A DNA stretch of 64,000 bases from Rhizobium terrae (GTDB lineage Bacteria; Pseudomonadota; Alphaproteobacteria; Rhizobiales; Rhizobiaceae), in NCBI RefSeq assembly GCF_003425685.1, contig NZ_QJKM01000003.1, forward strand, positions 418,334 to 482,333, given 5' to 3'. Below are positions 53,334-63,788 of the stretch, piece by piece; the stretch's first letter is position 1; each line of letters starts with the position of its first letter. Position numbers and translations under genes: made by a program. A model generated the notes under the pieces. It was given only the letters and a program-made list of their open reading frames with translations, ran no database searches and was not told the DNA's origin.

Positions 53334-55145
53334 TCAAGCCACCTGCACCAGATGCCCCTGCGAAACCTCCCTATACTCCCGCTTCGGCGGTTCGAAGCCC
53401 AGAGGGCGGACGGGGCTTTTCAATTCCTCGTTCGAAATGCCCCGGCGGATGCCGCGGCGGGCCGGGTCGGGAACCGGGACGGCGGCCATCAGCTTCCTGG
53501 TATAGGCATGCTGGGGGTTTCCGAAGACCGCCGCACGCGGGCCGATCTCGACGATCTCGCCGAGATACATGACCGCGACGCGATGGCTGACGCGTTCCAC
53601 GACGGCCATGTCATGACTGATGAACAGGAAGGCGAGATCGAGGCTCTGCTGCAGGTCGAGAAGCAGGTTGCAGACCTGCGCCTTGATCGAGACGTCGAGC
53701 GCCGAGACGCTTTCGTCGGCGACGATGACTTTCGGATCGAGAGACAGCGCCCGGGCGATCGCGATACGCTGGCGCTGCCCGCCGGAGAATTCGTGCGGGT
53801 AGCGGCTCGCCATGTCGGGCGACAAGCCCACCTTGCGCAGGAGATCCGCGGTTTTGTCCCCGGCCTCCTTTGCGGTGCCGAGCTTGTGCTTGACGAAGGG
53901 TTCGGCGATCGCCGCACCGACCGTCATGCGCGGATTGAGCGACGAAAACGGATCCTGGAAGATCATCTGCACCGACTTGCGCATGTTGCGCAATCCGACC
54001 GAATCGAGCCTGAGCACGTCGTATCCGTCGAGGGAAACTTCGCCGCCGGTCGGCTCGATCAGCCGCATGATGGAGCGGCCGGTCGTCGACTTGCCGCAAC
54101 CGGATTCACCGACCAGCGACAATGTTTCGCCCTGGAACAAATCGAACGAGATGTTCTCCACCGCATGCACCGAACCGGTCTGACGCGCAAACAGGCCGGA
54201 ACGGACCGCAAAGCGGGTGACGAGGTTCTTGACCGCGAGCACCGGCGTCTTGCCCTTGGCGACGGTGTTCGCCACTTCCTGCGGTTCGGCCGTCTCGCCG
54301 GTCTTGATGTCAACGACGGCAAAACGGGTCGGCCATTTGCGGTCCTGCATCGAACCAAGCTTCGGCACGGCGGAAAGGAGCGCACGTGTGTAGGGGTGCT
54401 GGCCGTAATGGAAAATGTCCCCAGTCGGACCGCTTTCCACCGCCTCGCCGCGATACATGACAATGGTACGGTCGGCGATTTCGGCGACCACTCCCATATC
54501 ATGGGTGATGAAGAGCACCGACATGCCCTCCTCCTCCTGCAACACCTTGATGAGGTCGAGGATCTGTCCCTGAATGGTGACGTCGAGCGCCGTCGTCGGT
54601 TCGTCGGCGATCAGGAGCTTCGGCTTGGAGGCGAGCGCCATGGCGATCATCACCCGCTGGCGCATGCCGCCGGAGAATTGGTGCGGATAATCGTCGAAGC
54701 GGGCGCCGGCATTCGGAATGCGCACCTTTTCGAGAAGCCGCACGGTCTCGGCGCGGGCTTCCTGTTTCGAAAGGCCCTTGTGCCGGGTCAGCACCTCGGA
54801 AATCTGCCTTCCGATGGTGAAGATCGGGTTCAGCGAGGTCATCGGCTCCTGGAAGATCATCGAGGCGTCGTTGCCGCGCACTCCGCGCATGTCCTTTTCG
54901 GAAAGTGCGAGCAGGTCCTTGCCGTTCAGCAGGATCTTGCCTTCGATACGGCTCGAACCGGGAGCCAGGAGCCGCATGATCGACAGCGAGGTGACGGACT
55001 TGCCGGAGCCCGATTCGCCAACGATCGCGACGGTCTCGCCGGGTCGGACGTCGAAGGAAACGTTGCGGACAACGCTCTTCCATTCGCCGTCGACCAGGAA
55101 GGAGGTCGCGAGGTTCTTGACCGAAAGAACCGGTGTTTCGCTCAT
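53334..55145 (-). CDS. Dipeptide-type ABC transporter, fused double ATPase
   Basis: The 603-residue protein contains two ATPase units of the DppD/DppF kind (GsiA-like): Walker [10 protein letters not shown] near residue 40 and VGESGCGKS near 350, each followed by an LSGGQRQR-type signature ([16 protein letters not shown]) and an OppC/DppF C-terminal zone. I start at ATG 55145, with GAGGA upstream, rather than at TTG 55163. It powers import by the permeases at 57729-59561. Confidence 0.93.
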   Translation of the reverse strand: MSETPVLSVKNLATSFLVDGEWKSVVRNVSFDVRPGETVAIVGESGSGKSVTSLSIMRLLAPGSSRIEGKILLNGKDLLALSEKDMRGVRGNDASMIFQEPMTSLNPIFTIGRQISEVLTRHKGLSKQEARAETVRLLEKVRIPNAGARFDDYPHQFSGGMRQRVMIAMALASKPKLLIADEPTTALDVTIQGQILDLIKVLQEEEGMSVLFITHDMGVVAEIADRTIVMYRGEAVESGPTGDIFHYGQHPYTRALLSAVPKLGSMQDRKWPTRFAVVDIKTGETAEPQEVANTVAKGKTPVLAVKNLVTRFAVRSGLFARQTGSVHAVENISFDLFQGETLSLVGESGCGKSTTGRSIMRLIEPTGGEVSLDGYDVLRLDSVGLRNMRKSVQMIFQDPFSSLNPRMTVGAAIAEPFVKHKLGTAKEAGDKTADLLRKVGLSPDMASRYPHEFSGGQRQRIAIARALSLDPKVIVADESVSALDVSIKAQVCNLLLDLQQSLDLAFLFISHDMAVVERVSHRVAVMYLGEIVEIGPRAAVFGNPQHAYTRKLMAAVPVPDPARRGIRRGISNEELKSPVRPLGFEPPKREYREVSQGHLVQVA

Positions 55146-55159
55146 AAGGCGTTCCTCGT

Positions 55160-55921
55160 TCAAGGTTTCCAGGGCGTGGCGAAGGAAGCGGAAGGGCGGC
55201 CCTCCGCCTCGCGGGCCGCTTCGAGCGCGGCGATCTTCTCGTCGATGACGCGACGCTCGATCATGCCATGCGGGTTCTCGCGGGTCGGCATCGTCTCGGC
55301 GACATGCAGAAAACGCTCCTGCGCCACGGCATAGAGCCTGCGGAGCTCGCCAAGCGGATCGGTGTGGTCGTCGGCATTGATGCGCAGCCAGGGATAATCC
55401 TGGTCGCGATAGAGAACCATGGCCGCGGACTGTTTGCCGCGCTTGTCGCCGCCGGCCGCCTCGCCCGCATCCATGGCGTCGAGCAAGCGCTCGGCAAGCG
55501 GCGCGCCGGCCGCGATCCGCTCCTTGTAGACGCGCAGCGTCTCGGCGATCACCTGCGGGCCGGCCAGCATGTTGCCGGCGACCGAGACGTTGTCGTCGAC
55601 CAGATGGCCGGCCCAGTCGACGCAGATCTCGCCGGTATAGGCGGCATTGCGGCCCCTGGCATCGATCAGGTGGAACTGGCGCTGCCGGCGTCCGTCATCG
55701 CGGGCGGTCAGCGTGGCGATGATCTCGTCCGGCGATTTGCCGTCTTCGAGCAATTTCAGGCCGTCTGTCCCGTAGAGCGGACTGACGAAGGCCTGGGTAG
55801 CGACGGCGCCCACCCTGCCCTTGATATGCGGTACGGCCGCGCCGACCGCGAAGAAGCGGCTGGCGACTGCGATGCCGAAATGACCCGTTTCAGGATCGCG
55901 CGCAACAATGGACCATGTCAT
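55160..55921 (-). CDS. DUF1028 family protein (Ntn-hydrolase-like)
   Basis: The 253-residue protein starts MTWSIVARDPETGHFGIAVA and contains FAVGAAVPHIKGRVGAVATQ and VAGNMLAGPQVIAE, the DUF1028 pattern. Its internal repeat suggests an Ntn-hydrolase-type fold. It is routinely found with gamma-glutamyltransferase and peptide transporters, as here, so a role in peptide or amide breakdown is likely. GGGAGA lies before ATG 55921. An upstream in-frame extension runs into the GGT gene and is not used. Confidence 0.88.
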   Translation of the reverse strand: MTWSIVARDPETGHFGIAVASRFFAVGAAVPHIKGRVGAVATQAFVSPLYGTDGLKLLEDGKSPDEIIATLTARDDGRRQRQFHLIDARGRNAAYTGEICVDWAGHLVDDNVSVAGNMLAGPQVIAETLRVYKERIAAGAPLAERLLDAMDAGEAAGGDKRGKQSAAMVLYRDQDYPWLRINADDHTDPLGELRRLYAVAQERFLHVAETMPTRENPHGMIERRVIDEKIAALEAAREAEGRPSASFATPWKP

Positions 55922-55923
55922 GC

Positions 55924-57708
55924 TTATCTCCCTACCGCATAGGCCTGCATCAGGCGCGGCGTCGCAGCCGCACGCATCAATCCGTCCACGTCGCGCCGGG
56001 CGGCCGTCAGGCGGCCGACGCTCCACGGGTCGGCGACCGTCACCTTGTGGCCGCGGCGGCTCAGCTCACTGAGCGTATCGGAGCCTATATTGCTTTCCAC
56101 CATGATCTCGCCCGGCGAACTGGTGCGCGGATAGAACGAGCCGGGGAAATGCGACGTATGGAAGAGCGGCATGTCGATTGCCGCCTGCAGGTTCGGCTTG
56201 TGGTGAACGTAGCGCAGGAAGAAGGGCAGCTGCCACTGGTCCTGCTGATCGCCGCCGGGCGTGCCGAAAACGAGCGTCGGCCGGCCCTGATGCAGCGCGA
56301 GCGACGGGGTGAGCGTCGTGCGAGGCCGCTTGCCCGGAGCGAGCGACGTCGGCAGGCCGGGTTTCAGCCAGAACATCTGGGCGCGGGAATTCAGCGCGAA
56401 ACCGAGTCCCGGGATGATCGGGGAGGACTGAAGCCAACCGCCTGACGGCGTGGTCGAGACCATGTTGCCCCAGCGATCGATGACGTCGATATGGACGGTA
56501 TCCCCGCGCTTTTCGGAGAGGTGCGCCATGGTCGGCTCATAGACCGTACCCTTGCCGCTCATCTCGGCCAGCATCGCCATGGTCATGTCGAGCTGGCGGT
56601 CGTAACCCGGCACGCGACCGGGGCGCAGGTCGAGCGAGGCTTCGTTTCCGATCAGCTTGCGGCGCTCGGCGTTGTAACCTTCCGACAGTAGGTATTCGGT
56701 CGGGATCTGCGCGAAATCGGGGTCGCCGTAATAGACCTCGCGATCGGCGAAGGCGAGCTTCATGGCCTCGACGACGGTATGGACGAAATCCGGGCCGGCC
56801 GGGTCCATGGCGGCGACGTCGAAACCCTTCAGCAGCGCGAGCGACTGCAGGAGAACCGGCCCCTGCCCCCAGGCCGGCGTCTTGGCGACGGTCCAGTCAT
56901 GGTAGTCGTAGGTCTGCGGTGCCTCGACGGTGGCCTTCCAATTGGCCATGTCGTCCGCCGTCAGCACGCCCTTGTGCCTGGCGCCGCTGGCATCCATCAC
57001 GGCGGTGGTCGAGACGTATCTGTCGATCGCCTCGGCCACGAAGCCCCGATAGAAGGCGTCGCGAGCTGCCTCGATCTGGTTTTCGCGGCCGCTCTTAGCT
57101 TCGGATTCGGCGATGACGCGCCTCCAGGTCTCGGCGAGAACCGGGTTCTTGAAATTGCTTTGCGGCTCGGGTGTGGAACCGCTCGGCAGCCAGGTGGCAT
57201 GCGAGGTCGGCCATTCCTTCTCGAAGAAGCTTGCGAGCCCCTTGATGGTGGCGGAGACGCGAGCGAGCACCGGATGGCCGTGCTCCGCATAATAGATAGC
57301 CGGCTCAAGAACGTTGCGGACGCTCATCGTCCCGTAGTCGCGCAGCATCAGCATCCAACCGTCGAAGGCGCCGGGAATGACGGTCGCGAGCAGGCCGTCG
57401 CCGGGGATCAGCTTCAGGCCTTCCGCCGTGTAATGCTCGATGGTGGCGCCGGCCGGCGCCGGTCCCTGGGCGCATATGACCTCGACCTTGTCCTTCTTCT
57501 TCGAATAGAAGACGGCCGGCATGTCGCCGCCGGGACCGCAGAGATGCGGCTCGACGATCTGCAGGACGAAGCCGGTGGCGACGGCCGCGTCGAAGGCATT
57601 GCCGCCCTTTTCGAGGATCGCCATGCCAACGGCGGATGCAATCCAGTGGGTCGAGGTGACGACGCCGAAGGTGCCGAGGATCTCGGGCCGCGTGGTGAAT
57701 TCAGTCAT
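55924..57708 (-). CDS. Gamma-glutamyltransferase family protein
   Basis: The 594-residue protein follows the GGT layout: a large N-terminal subunit, the autoprocessing threonine T404 in GDTVHIDVIDRWGN, and FGTPGGDQQDQWQL in the small subunit. GGTs cleave themselves before the Thr, which then acts as nucleophile on gamma-glutamyl amides. No clear signal peptide is seen, so a cytoplasmic form of the Rhizobiales peptide-utilisation type is likely. Co-transcribed with DUF1028 and the ABC genes. Confidence 0.9.
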   Translation of the reverse strand: MTEFTTRPEILGTFGVVTSTHWIASAVGMAILEKGGNAFDAAVATGFVLQIVEPHLCGPGGDMPAVFYSKKKDKVEVICAQGPAPAGATIEHYTAEGLKLIPGDGLLATVIPGAFDGWMLMLRDYGTMSVRNVLEPAIYYAEHGHPVLARVSATIKGLASFFEKEWPTSHATWLPSGSTPEPQSNFKNPVLAETWRRVIAESEAKSGRENQIEAARDAFYRGFVAEAIDRYVSTTAVMDASGARHKGVLTADDMANWKATVEAPQTYDYHDWTVAKTPAWGQGPVLLQSLALLKGFDVAAMDPAGPDFVHTVVEAMKLAFADREVYYGDPDFAQIPTEYLLSEGYNAERRKLIGNEASLDLRPGRVPGYDRQLDMTMAMLAEMSGKGTVYEPTMAHLSEKRGDTVHIDVIDRWGNMVSTTPSGGWLQSSPIIPGLGFALNSRAQMFWLKPGLPTSLAPGKRPRTTLTPSLALHQGRPTLVFGTPGGDQQDQWQLPFFLRYVHHKPNLQAAIDMPLFHTSHFPGSFYPRTSSPGEIMVESNIGSDTLSELSRRGHKVTVADPWSVGRLTAARRDVDGLMRAAATPRLMQAYAVGR

Positions 57709-57728
57709 TCCTAAAAATCCTTTTCAAA

Positions 57729-58604
57729 TCATGCTTCGCGGGGATCCAGCGCATCGCGCAGGCCGTCGCCCAGAAGGTTGAAACCGATAACGACGAGGAA
57801 GATCGCCGCACCCGGCCACATGGCCATCCACGGCGCCTGGCTCAGGAAATTCTTGGCGACATTGAGCATCGACCCCCAGGACGGCGCCGGCGGCTGCTGG
57901 CCGAGGCCAAGGAAGGAAAGGCTAGCTTCGGCGATGATCGCGGTCGCGATCGTCAGCGTCGCCTGGACGATGATCGGCGCGAAAACATTCGGCAAGATGT
58001 AACGGACCATGATTTCAAAGTGATTGAGGCCGACGGCGCGGGCGCCTTCGACATAGTCCTCCGTCTTGACCGCCAGCACCTGACCCCGCGTCAGCCGCAC
58101 GAAGATCGGCATGGCGGAGAGGCCGATGGCGATCATTGCGTTCATCAGGCTCGGGCCGAGAAAGGCGGCGAGCGCGATCGCCATGATCAGGAAAGGGAGC
58201 GCGAGCAGCGCTTCGGTGATGCGCGAGATCACCATGTCCACCCAGCCGCCGAAGTAACCGGCGATAAGGCCGAAGGGCACGCCGATGCAGACGGCGATCG
58301 CAACCGAAAAGATACCAGCCATCAGCGAGGCCTGCGCGCCCCAGATCATCCGCGAGAGAATGTCGCGGCCGAGATCGTCGGTGCCGAGCCAATGGGCCGC
58401 GGACGGGGCCTTGCGGATCGCCGTCCAGCTCGTCGCGACCGGATCAGGAATCGGCAGGAAGGGTGCAGCGATCGCGAGAAGCGCGAAAAAGAGGACGATC
58501 ACCGTGCCGACCAGCGCCGACTTGTTGCGCTTCATCTTGCGCCAGGCGCGGCTCTTCTCGCGCTTCGGTACGGCGGCGGCGGGAGCTTGATCGATCACCG
58601 TCAT
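57729..58604 (-). CDS. Peptide ABC transporter permease (DppC-like)
   Basis: The 291-residue protein has a cytoplasmic N-terminus (SRAWRKMKRNKSALVGTVIV), six transmembrane segments and the EAA loop EGARAVGLNHFEIMVRYILP that contacts the ATPase. It pairs with the DppB-like permease encoded just upstream. Confidence 0.94.
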   Translation of the reverse strand: MTVIDQAPAAAVPKREKSRAWRKMKRNKSALVGTVIVLFFALLAIAAPFLPIPDPVATSWTAIRKAPSAAHWLGTDDLGRDILSRMIWGAQASLMAGIFSVAIAVCIGVPFGLIAGYFGGWVDMVISRITEALLALPFLIMAIALAAFLGPSLMNAMIAIGLSAMPIFVRLTRGQVLAVKTEDYVEGARAVGLNHFEIMVRYILPNVFAPIIVQATLTIATAIIAEASLSFLGLGQQPPAPSWGSMLNVAKNFLSQAPWMAMWPGAAIFLVVIGFNLLGDGLRDALDPREA

Positions 58605-58613
58605 ATCGTTGCC

Positions 58614-59561
58614 CTAGATGGTCGCCCTGAGGCGCGGATTGAGAAGAACGTAAAGCGCGTCGGCGATGAGGTTCATCAGGATGAAGCCGACTGCGGTACA
58701 CAGTACGACGCCCTGCACCACCGCATAGTCGCGGTTGAAGACAGCATCGACGATCAGCTTGCCGAAGCCCGGGATGGTAAAGATCTGTTCGGTCAAGACC
58801 GCGCCGGCGAGCAGTTCGCCGAAAAGCAGCGCCGAGAGCGTCACGACCGGCAGCAGCGCGTTGCGGAAACTGTGGCTGAGGACGACCTCGCGCGGCGATA
58901 GGCCTTTGGCGCGGGCGGTGCGGATATAGTCCGAACTCAAGACGCCGATCATGGCGGAGCGGGTGTGGCGCATCAGCGTCGCCGCCAGCGCATTGCCGAG
59001 CACAAAGGCCGGCATGACCATGGTCTGCAGCGACCGCACAGGATCGACGAAGATCGATTCATAACCGGATGCCGGCAGCCAGCCGAGCTGCACCGAGATC
59101 AAGAGGATCAGCATGATGCCGAGCCAGAAATTCGGGATGGAGAGGCCGGAGAGCGCCAGCACGTTGGCGAAATAGTCGACGACCGTGTTCTTCCTGACCG
59201 CCGCCAGGATGCCGATCGGAATGCCAATCATCATGGCGAAGAACATTGCCATGACGGCGAGCTGGATCGTCACCGGCAGTTTTTCGAGAATGAGTTCGAG
59301 GACGGGCTGGTTGGTGCGCAGCGAAATGCCGAAATCGCCGGTCAGCACGCCGCCGAGCCAGTAGAAATACTGCACGATCACCGGATCGTTCAGCCGGTAT
59401 TTGTCGCGCAGGAATTCGATGACCGCCGGGTCGCGCTCCTCGCCGGCCATGGCCAGGATCGGGTCGCCGGGCAAAAGCTTCTGCAATGAAAAAACGAAAA
59501 TGGATATGATCAGCAGGGTCGGGATTGCGACCAGCAGACGTTTTCCAATGTAAACGGGCAT
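58614..59561 (-). CDS. Peptide ABC transporter permease (DppB-like)
   Basis: The 315-residue protein has the usual start IGKRLLVAIPTLLIISIFVF, six membrane segments, and the EAA loop RTARAKGLSPREVVLSHSFR. It follows the binding-protein gene after a 170-bp gap holding a strong hairpin. Confidence 0.94.
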   Translation of the reverse strand: MPVYIGKRLLVAIPTLLIISIFVFSLQKLLPGDPILAMAGEERDPAVIEFLRDKYRLNDPVIVQYFYWLGGVLTGDFGISLRTNQPVLELILEKLPVTIQLAVMAMFFAMMIGIPIGILAAVRKNTVVDYFANVLALSGLSIPNFWLGIMLILLISVQLGWLPASGYESIFVDPVRSLQTMVMPAFVLGNALAATLMRHTRSAMIGVLSSDYIRTARAKGLSPREVVLSHSFRNALLPVVTLSALLFGELLAGAVLTEQIFTIPGFGKLIVDAVFNRDYAVVQGVVLCTAVGFILMNLIADALYVLLNPRLRATI

Positions 59562-59694
59562 TCTACCGCCTCTCCTGTCTTACAGAACACCGCGCATCCA
59601 GCGAACGCGCCGAGTTCCCGTTCATGGCCTCCGCCCATCGCCGGTCCGGAAATCACGTCCGGTCGGACACCGATGTCGCAGGCACCTGGGAAAA

Positions 59695-59724
59695 GTGCCG
59701 CATGGCTCCACTTCCATGCGGCAC
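59695..59724 (-). terminator. Hairpin between the binding-protein and permease genes (partial terminator)
   Basis: GTGCCGCATGG (59695-59705) pairs perfectly with CCATGCGGCAC (59714-59724). On the transcribed minus strand it is followed by TTTTCCC. Such hairpins after periplasmic-binding-protein genes let that protein be made in excess over the permeases. Confidence 0.75.
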
Positions 59725-59731
59725 GCAGAGG

Positions 59732-61240
59732 TCAGCCTTTCTTGACGCCCTGGAGGCGGATCATGCCGTCAGGATTCGGCACGAAGCCCGTGACGTTCTT
59801 CTTGTATGCCCAGATCCACGACTGGTGGCCGAGATAGATGACCGGCAGTTCGTCGTTGAGGATCACCGCAGCAGCGTCGTATTTCTGCTTGCGGACCGCA
59901 TCGTCGGTCGAGGCACGTGCGTCGTTCAGCAGCTTGTCGACTTCCGGGTTGCAGTACTTGGTGTCGTTGATGCCGCCCTTGCAGGTGATGAACTGGTGGA
60001 TGTTGCCGTCCGGATCGACACGGCCGGACCAGTCGGAGCGGCTGAGCTGGTAATTGCCGCGGGTCTGCTCGTCGAGCAGCGTTGCGAATTCGGTCGACTT
60101 GAGGCTGACGTCGAAGCCGGCTTCGGTGACCATCGACTGCAGGATCTGCATCATCTGCTGGGCGACCGGATTGTTCGGGATCTGCAGCTCCACCTTGACG
60201 CGCTCGGTGCCGGCTGCCTTCAGCAGCGCCTTCGCCTTGGCGACGTCACGGGCCGGAACGGGAAGAGACTTGTTGAACCACGGGCTGTTCGGCGGGAACG
60301 GCTGGTTGCCGCCGACCGCCGTGCCCTCGTAGACGATCTGGTTCATGGCTTCGCGATCGATCGCCAGCGAGAAGGCCTGGCGGATGCGCTTGTCCTTGCC
60401 GAACGGGTTGTCGGCGCGGGCGCCGTTGCCGATATTGGCGTAGAGGGCCATGTAACCGATATTGACGGTCGCGTCGTATTTCAGGGCGGAGTCGCCCTTG
60501 ACGGCGGCGACGTCAGTCGGCGCGACGCGTTCGATGAAGTCGAGGTCGCCGGAGCGCAAGTTGGCGAGGCGCACGGTCGTATCCGGGATCGGCAGATAGG
60601 TGACCTTGTCGATGAAGATCTTGCTCTTGTCCCAGTAATCGGCGAATTTTTCGAGCACGATACGGTCCTGCTGGACGCGCTCGACGAACTTGAACGGGCC
60701 GGCGCAGACCGGCTTCGAACCGAAATTGGCGCCGAGCGCCTTGGCGGCCGTCGGGGAGACGATCATGCCGGCGCGGTCGGAGAGCTGCGACAGCAGCGTC
60801 ACGTCCGGAGCCTTCAGGGTGAACTTGACCTCCAGCGGGCCGGATGCCTCGACCTTGGCAACAGATGCAAGCTCGCTCTTGCGGCGGGATTCCGGCAGGG
60901 TCATGTTGCGCTCGATCGTCGCGACGACGGCCGCGGCATCCAATGCCGTGCCGTCGTGGAACTTGACGCCGTCGCGGATCTTCATGACGAGTTCCTTCCC
61001 GTCGGCGGACCATTTCCACTCGGTCGCGAGCTGCGGAGCGAATTTCAGGTCCGGCGAGACGTCGATCAGCTTGTCGCACATGGCCGTATAGACGATGCGG
61101 CCGACGAAGGTGCGGGACTGGGCCGGGTCGAGGACGTCGGCATCGTCCTGCAGGCCGATGCGCAGGTCGACGGCAAGCGCCGGGAAGGCGAACAGCGCGC
61201 CCGCAAGCAGCACCGTTGTCAGCTTGGTAAATCGCTTCAT
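59732..61240 (-). CDS. Peptide-binding protein (SBP family 5)
   Basis: The 502-residue precursor has a signal peptide (ending FPALA, about residue 23). The family 5 pattern follows: LRIGLQDDADVLDPAQSRTF, YTAMCDKLIDVSPDLKFAPQ, and KELVMKIRDGVKFHDGTALD. It delivers peptides or similar ligands to the DppBC-like permeases. It is first in the transporter operon. Confidence 0.93.
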   Translation of the reverse strand: MKRFTKLTTVLLAGALFAFPALAVDLRIGLQDDADVLDPAQSRTFVGRIVYTAMCDKLIDVSPDLKFAPQLATEWKWSADGKELVMKIRDGVKFHDGTALDAAAVVATIERNMTLPESRRKSELASVAKVEASGPLEVKFTLKAPDVTLLSQLSDRAGMIVSPTAAKALGANFGSKPVCAGPFKFVERVQQDRIVLEKFADYWDKSKIFIDKVTYLPIPDTTVRLANLRSGDLDFIERVAPTDVAAVKGDSALKYDATVNIGYMALYANIGNGARADNPFGKDKRIRQAFSLAIDREAMNQIVYEGTAVGGNQPFPPNSPWFNKSLPVPARDVAKAKALLKAAGTERVKVELQIPNNPVAQQMMQILQSMVTEAGFDVSLKSTEFATLLDEQTRGNYQLSRSDWSGRVDPDGNIHQFITCKGGINDTKYCNPEVDKLLNDARASTDDAVRKQKYDAAAVILNDELPVIYLGHQSWIWAYKKNVTGFVPNPDGMIRLQGVKKG

Positions 61241-61334
61241 GGTGATTTTTCCTCTCGTTTGTTCAGGTTCCTGTTTTTAGTCTCGGCCGGTTTTCCGGCT
61301 TCTTTGGCGGCAGGTGATGGCCGCAGAGGGTCGC

Positions 61335-62075
61335 TCAGCCGACTTCACTCAGCCGACCGGATTCAATCGCGCCCAGCGAGGTGGTCCTGATGAGGCGCTC
61401 CTGCAGCATCAGGAGATGCTCGCGCATCGCCTCGCCCGCCCGCACCGGGTCATGCGCGGCGATCGCATCGATGATCACCCGGTGCTGCTGGAAGGACATG
61501 TTGACCGCATCGCTGCCGGAGCGGGCCCGCTCGCGGATCGCCCGCCAAGCCTCGTCCTGCCGGACGCGGTTGATCACGTCGAAGATCGACAGGAAAAGCT
61601 GGTTGCCGGCGCTCTGGGCGATCAGGCGGTGAAGAGCCCCGTCCCAGAGCTCGCGCGCATCGGCGTCGCTGCTTTCGATGATCCGGGCGGCGATCTCATG
61701 CATCTTGGCGATATCCGCCGGCTTGGCACGCATGGCGGCAAGCTGGGCGAGCTGCGGCTCGATCCTCAGACGCACCTCGAGGATTTCCATGAAGTCCGTT
61801 CCGGCAACCAGCGCGCCGAGATGCTCGGTCCAGTCGCTCGGCTTCTTGCCGATGAAGGTGCCGGAACCCTGGCGGCGCCAGATGAGCTCCTCCGCTTCCA
61901 GAACTTCGAGCGCGCGGCGCACCGCCCGCCGGCTGATGCCGAGCATCTCCGCCAAGGCGCGCTCCGTCGGCAGACGCCCTTCCGGACCGAACTCACCAGC
62001 CTGCAGCAGCTCTCTCAGGCGGTCGAGCGCATAGTTCGAATTGTCGTGTGGCTGATCTGCTGTCCCCTGTACCAT
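61335..62075 (-). CDS. GntR-family regulator (FadR/FCD type)
   Basis: The 246-residue protein has a winged helix (GRLPTERALAEMLGISRRAV, RRALEVLEAEELIWRRQGSG) and an FCD domain (LEVRLRIEPQLAQLAAMRA, ELWDGALHRLIAQSAGNQLF, HRVIIDAIAAHDPVRAGEAM). FCD domains bind carboxylates via metal. It precedes the transporter operon on the same strand and probably controls it. I use ATG 62075; the longer frame begins at TTG 62087 inside the operator. Confidence 0.88.
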   Translation of the reverse strand: MVQGTADQPHDNSNYALDRLRELLQAGEFGPEGRLPTERALAEMLGISRRAVRRALEVLEAEELIWRRQGSGTFIGKKPSDWTEHLGALVAGTDFMEILEVRLRIEPQLAQLAAMRAKPADIAKMHEIAARIIESSDADARELWDGALHRLIAQSAGNQLFLSIFDVINRVRQDEAWRAIRERARSGSDAVNMSFQQHRVIIDAIAAHDPVRAGEAMREHLLMLQERLIRTTSLGAIESGRLSEVG

Positions 62076-62082
62076 TTCTTGT

Positions 62083-62099
62083 ACCAATTATTAATTGGT
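62083..62099. promoter_or_regulatory. GntR-type operator palindrome
   Basis: ACCAATTATTAATTGGT is a perfect 17-base palindrome just before the GntR start. A TGGTACA motif recurs twice toward the gene on its strand. This is a likely autoregulatory site in the region shared with sthA. Confidence 0.6.
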
Positions 62100-62192
62100 C
62101 CGAATGGAAGGCATTTCCTGTCATACGTCAAGACAAATTTTCGGCAGCTTTCGCATTGCACAAATTCTGGGCGCAGAGGCTGAAATCAAGGC

Positions 62193-62222
62193 TTGGACGT
62201 GCCGCAATCAAAACTTTAGAAT
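62193..62222 (+). promoter_or_regulatory. Likely sigma-70-type promoter of sthA
   Basis: TTGGAC (62193-62198) and TAGAAT (62217-62222) are 18 bases apart, about 75 bp upstream of the sthA start, in the only AT-richer part of this gap. Confidence 0.45.
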
Positions 62223-62294
62223 AGGCAGCTACAAAGGGATTCGTGAGCATTGTCGCATCGCGGCAGCGGACAGATTTCGGAGCGGAGCATCCCC

Positions 62295-63788
62295 ATGAAC
62301 CATTACGACCTCATCGTCGTCGGCAGCGGCCCGGCAGGCCGCCGCGCAGCCATCCAGGCAGCCAAACTCGACAAGAAGGTTCTGGTCGTCGAGCAAGGCA
62401 AGCGGGTCGGCGGCGTCTCGGTCCATACGGGGACGATTCCTTCGAAGACGCTGCGCGAAACGGCGCTGAACCTTTCCGGCTGGCGCGAACGCGGCTTCTA
62501 CGGCCGGGCCTATCGCGTCAAGCAGGAGATCAGCGCCGAGGACCTGCGCCGCCGTCTGCTGATCACCCTCGACCACGAAGTGGAGGTGCTGGAGCACCAG
62601 TTCGCCCGCAACCGGGTGAGCAGCATCCGCGGCAAAGCCAGTTTCGTGACCCCCGACACGCTGGCGGTCCTCAAGGACGACGGCGAGACGATGCATGTCA
62701 CCGCCAATTCGATCCTGCTGGCGGTCGGCACCAAGCCCTTCCGTCCCGACTACATACCTTTCGACGGCAAGACCGTGCTCGACAGCGACGAACTGCTGGA
62801 AATCGAAGAGCTGCCCCGCTCCATGGTGGTGATCGGCGCCGGCGTCATCGGCATCGAATATGCCACCATCTTCTCGGCGCTCGATACGGCCGTCACCGTC
62901 ATCGATCCGAAACCGACCATGCTCGACTTCATCGACAAGGAGATCGTCGAGGACTTCACCTATCAGCTGCGCGACCGCAACATGAAGCTTCTGCTCGGCC
63001 AGAAAGCCGAAAAAGTCGAGCGCCTTCCCGATGGCAAGGTCGCGGTGCAGGTCGACAGCGGTCGCCGCCTCATCACTGACATGGTGCTCTTTGCCGCCGG
63101 CCGCATGGGGGCGACCGATACGCTCAATCTTGCCGCCGCCGGCCTCGATGCCGACAGCCGCGGTCGTCTGAAGGTCAATCCGGAGACTTTCGAGACCTCG
63201 GTGGCGGGAATTTTTGCCGCCGGCGACGTGGTCGGTTTCCCGAGCCTCGCCTCGACCTCGATGGAACAGGGCCGCGTCGCCGCCCGCGTTGCGGTGGGCG
63301 CGATCGCCAAGGAACCGCAGAAATATTTCCCCTACGGCATCTATGCGGTTCCGGAAATCTCCACCTGCGGCCTCACCGAAGAGGAAATGAAGGAGCGCGG
63401 CATTCCCTATGAATGCGGCATCGCCCGTTTCCGCGAAACCTCCCGCGGCCACATCATGGGCCTCGACACCGGCCTCCTGAAGCTGATCTTCTCACTGAAG
63501 ACCCGCCGCCTGCTCGGCGTGCATATCGTCGGCGAAGGCGCGACCGAACTGGTGCATATCGGGCAGGCCGTTTTGAACCTCAAGGGCACGGTCGAATATT
63601 TCGTCGAGAACACCTTCAATTACCCGACGCTCGCCGAAGCCTACAAGATCGCCGGTCTGGACGCCTGGAACCGCATGGGCGAAGGCCCGAAGGAAGCACC
63701 CGTCGCCACCGCCCAGCCGCTCGACACGGCAACCACCACGACGGCTGGAACGGCCCCGGCCGAAAAGAAAAAAGCCGCCTCGAAGTGA
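62295..63788 (+). CDS. sthA: Soluble pyridine nucleotide transhydrogenase SthA
   Basis: The 497-residue flavoprotein has an N-terminal FAD motif VVGSGPAGRRAAIQ, the TGTIPSKTLRE segment where disulfide reductases have their active cysteines (absent here, as in SthA), NAD motif VVIGAGVIGIEYA, and the C-terminal dimer domain (GVHIVGEGATELVHIGQAVL). The last 35 residues are a Thr/Ala/Lys tail. SthA turns surplus NADPH into NADH. A terminator-like hairpin straddles the stop. Confidence 0.95.
   Translation: MNHYDLIVVGSGPAGRRAAIQAAKLDKKVLVVEQGKRVGGVSVHTGTIPSKTLRETALNLSGWRERGFYGRAYRVKQEISAEDLRRRLLITLDHEVEVLEHQFARNRVSSIRGKASFVTPDTLAVLKDDGETMHVTANSILLAVGTKPFRPDYIPFDGKTVLDSDELLEIEELPRSMVVIGAGVIGIEYATIFSALDTAVTVIDPKPTMLDFIDKEIVEDFTYQLRDRNMKLLLGQKAEKVERLPDGKVAVQVDSGRRLITDMVLFAAGRMGATDTLNLAAAGLDADSRGRLKVNPETFETSVAGIFAAGDVVGFPSLASTSMEQGRVAARVAVGAIAKEPQKYFPYGIYAVPEISTCGLTEEEMKERGIPYECGIARFRETSRGHIMGLDTGLLKLIFSLKTRRLLGVHIVGEGATELVHIGQAVLNLKGTVEYFVENTFNYPTLAEAYKIAGLDAWNRMGEGPKEAPVATAQPLDTATTTTAGTAPAEKKKAASK

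Noticed and set aside
59525..61390. Long plus-strand frame opposite the peptide-binding protein
   Set aside because: The minus-strand SBP has a clear signal peptide and family motifs; the plus frame is a high-GC shadow.
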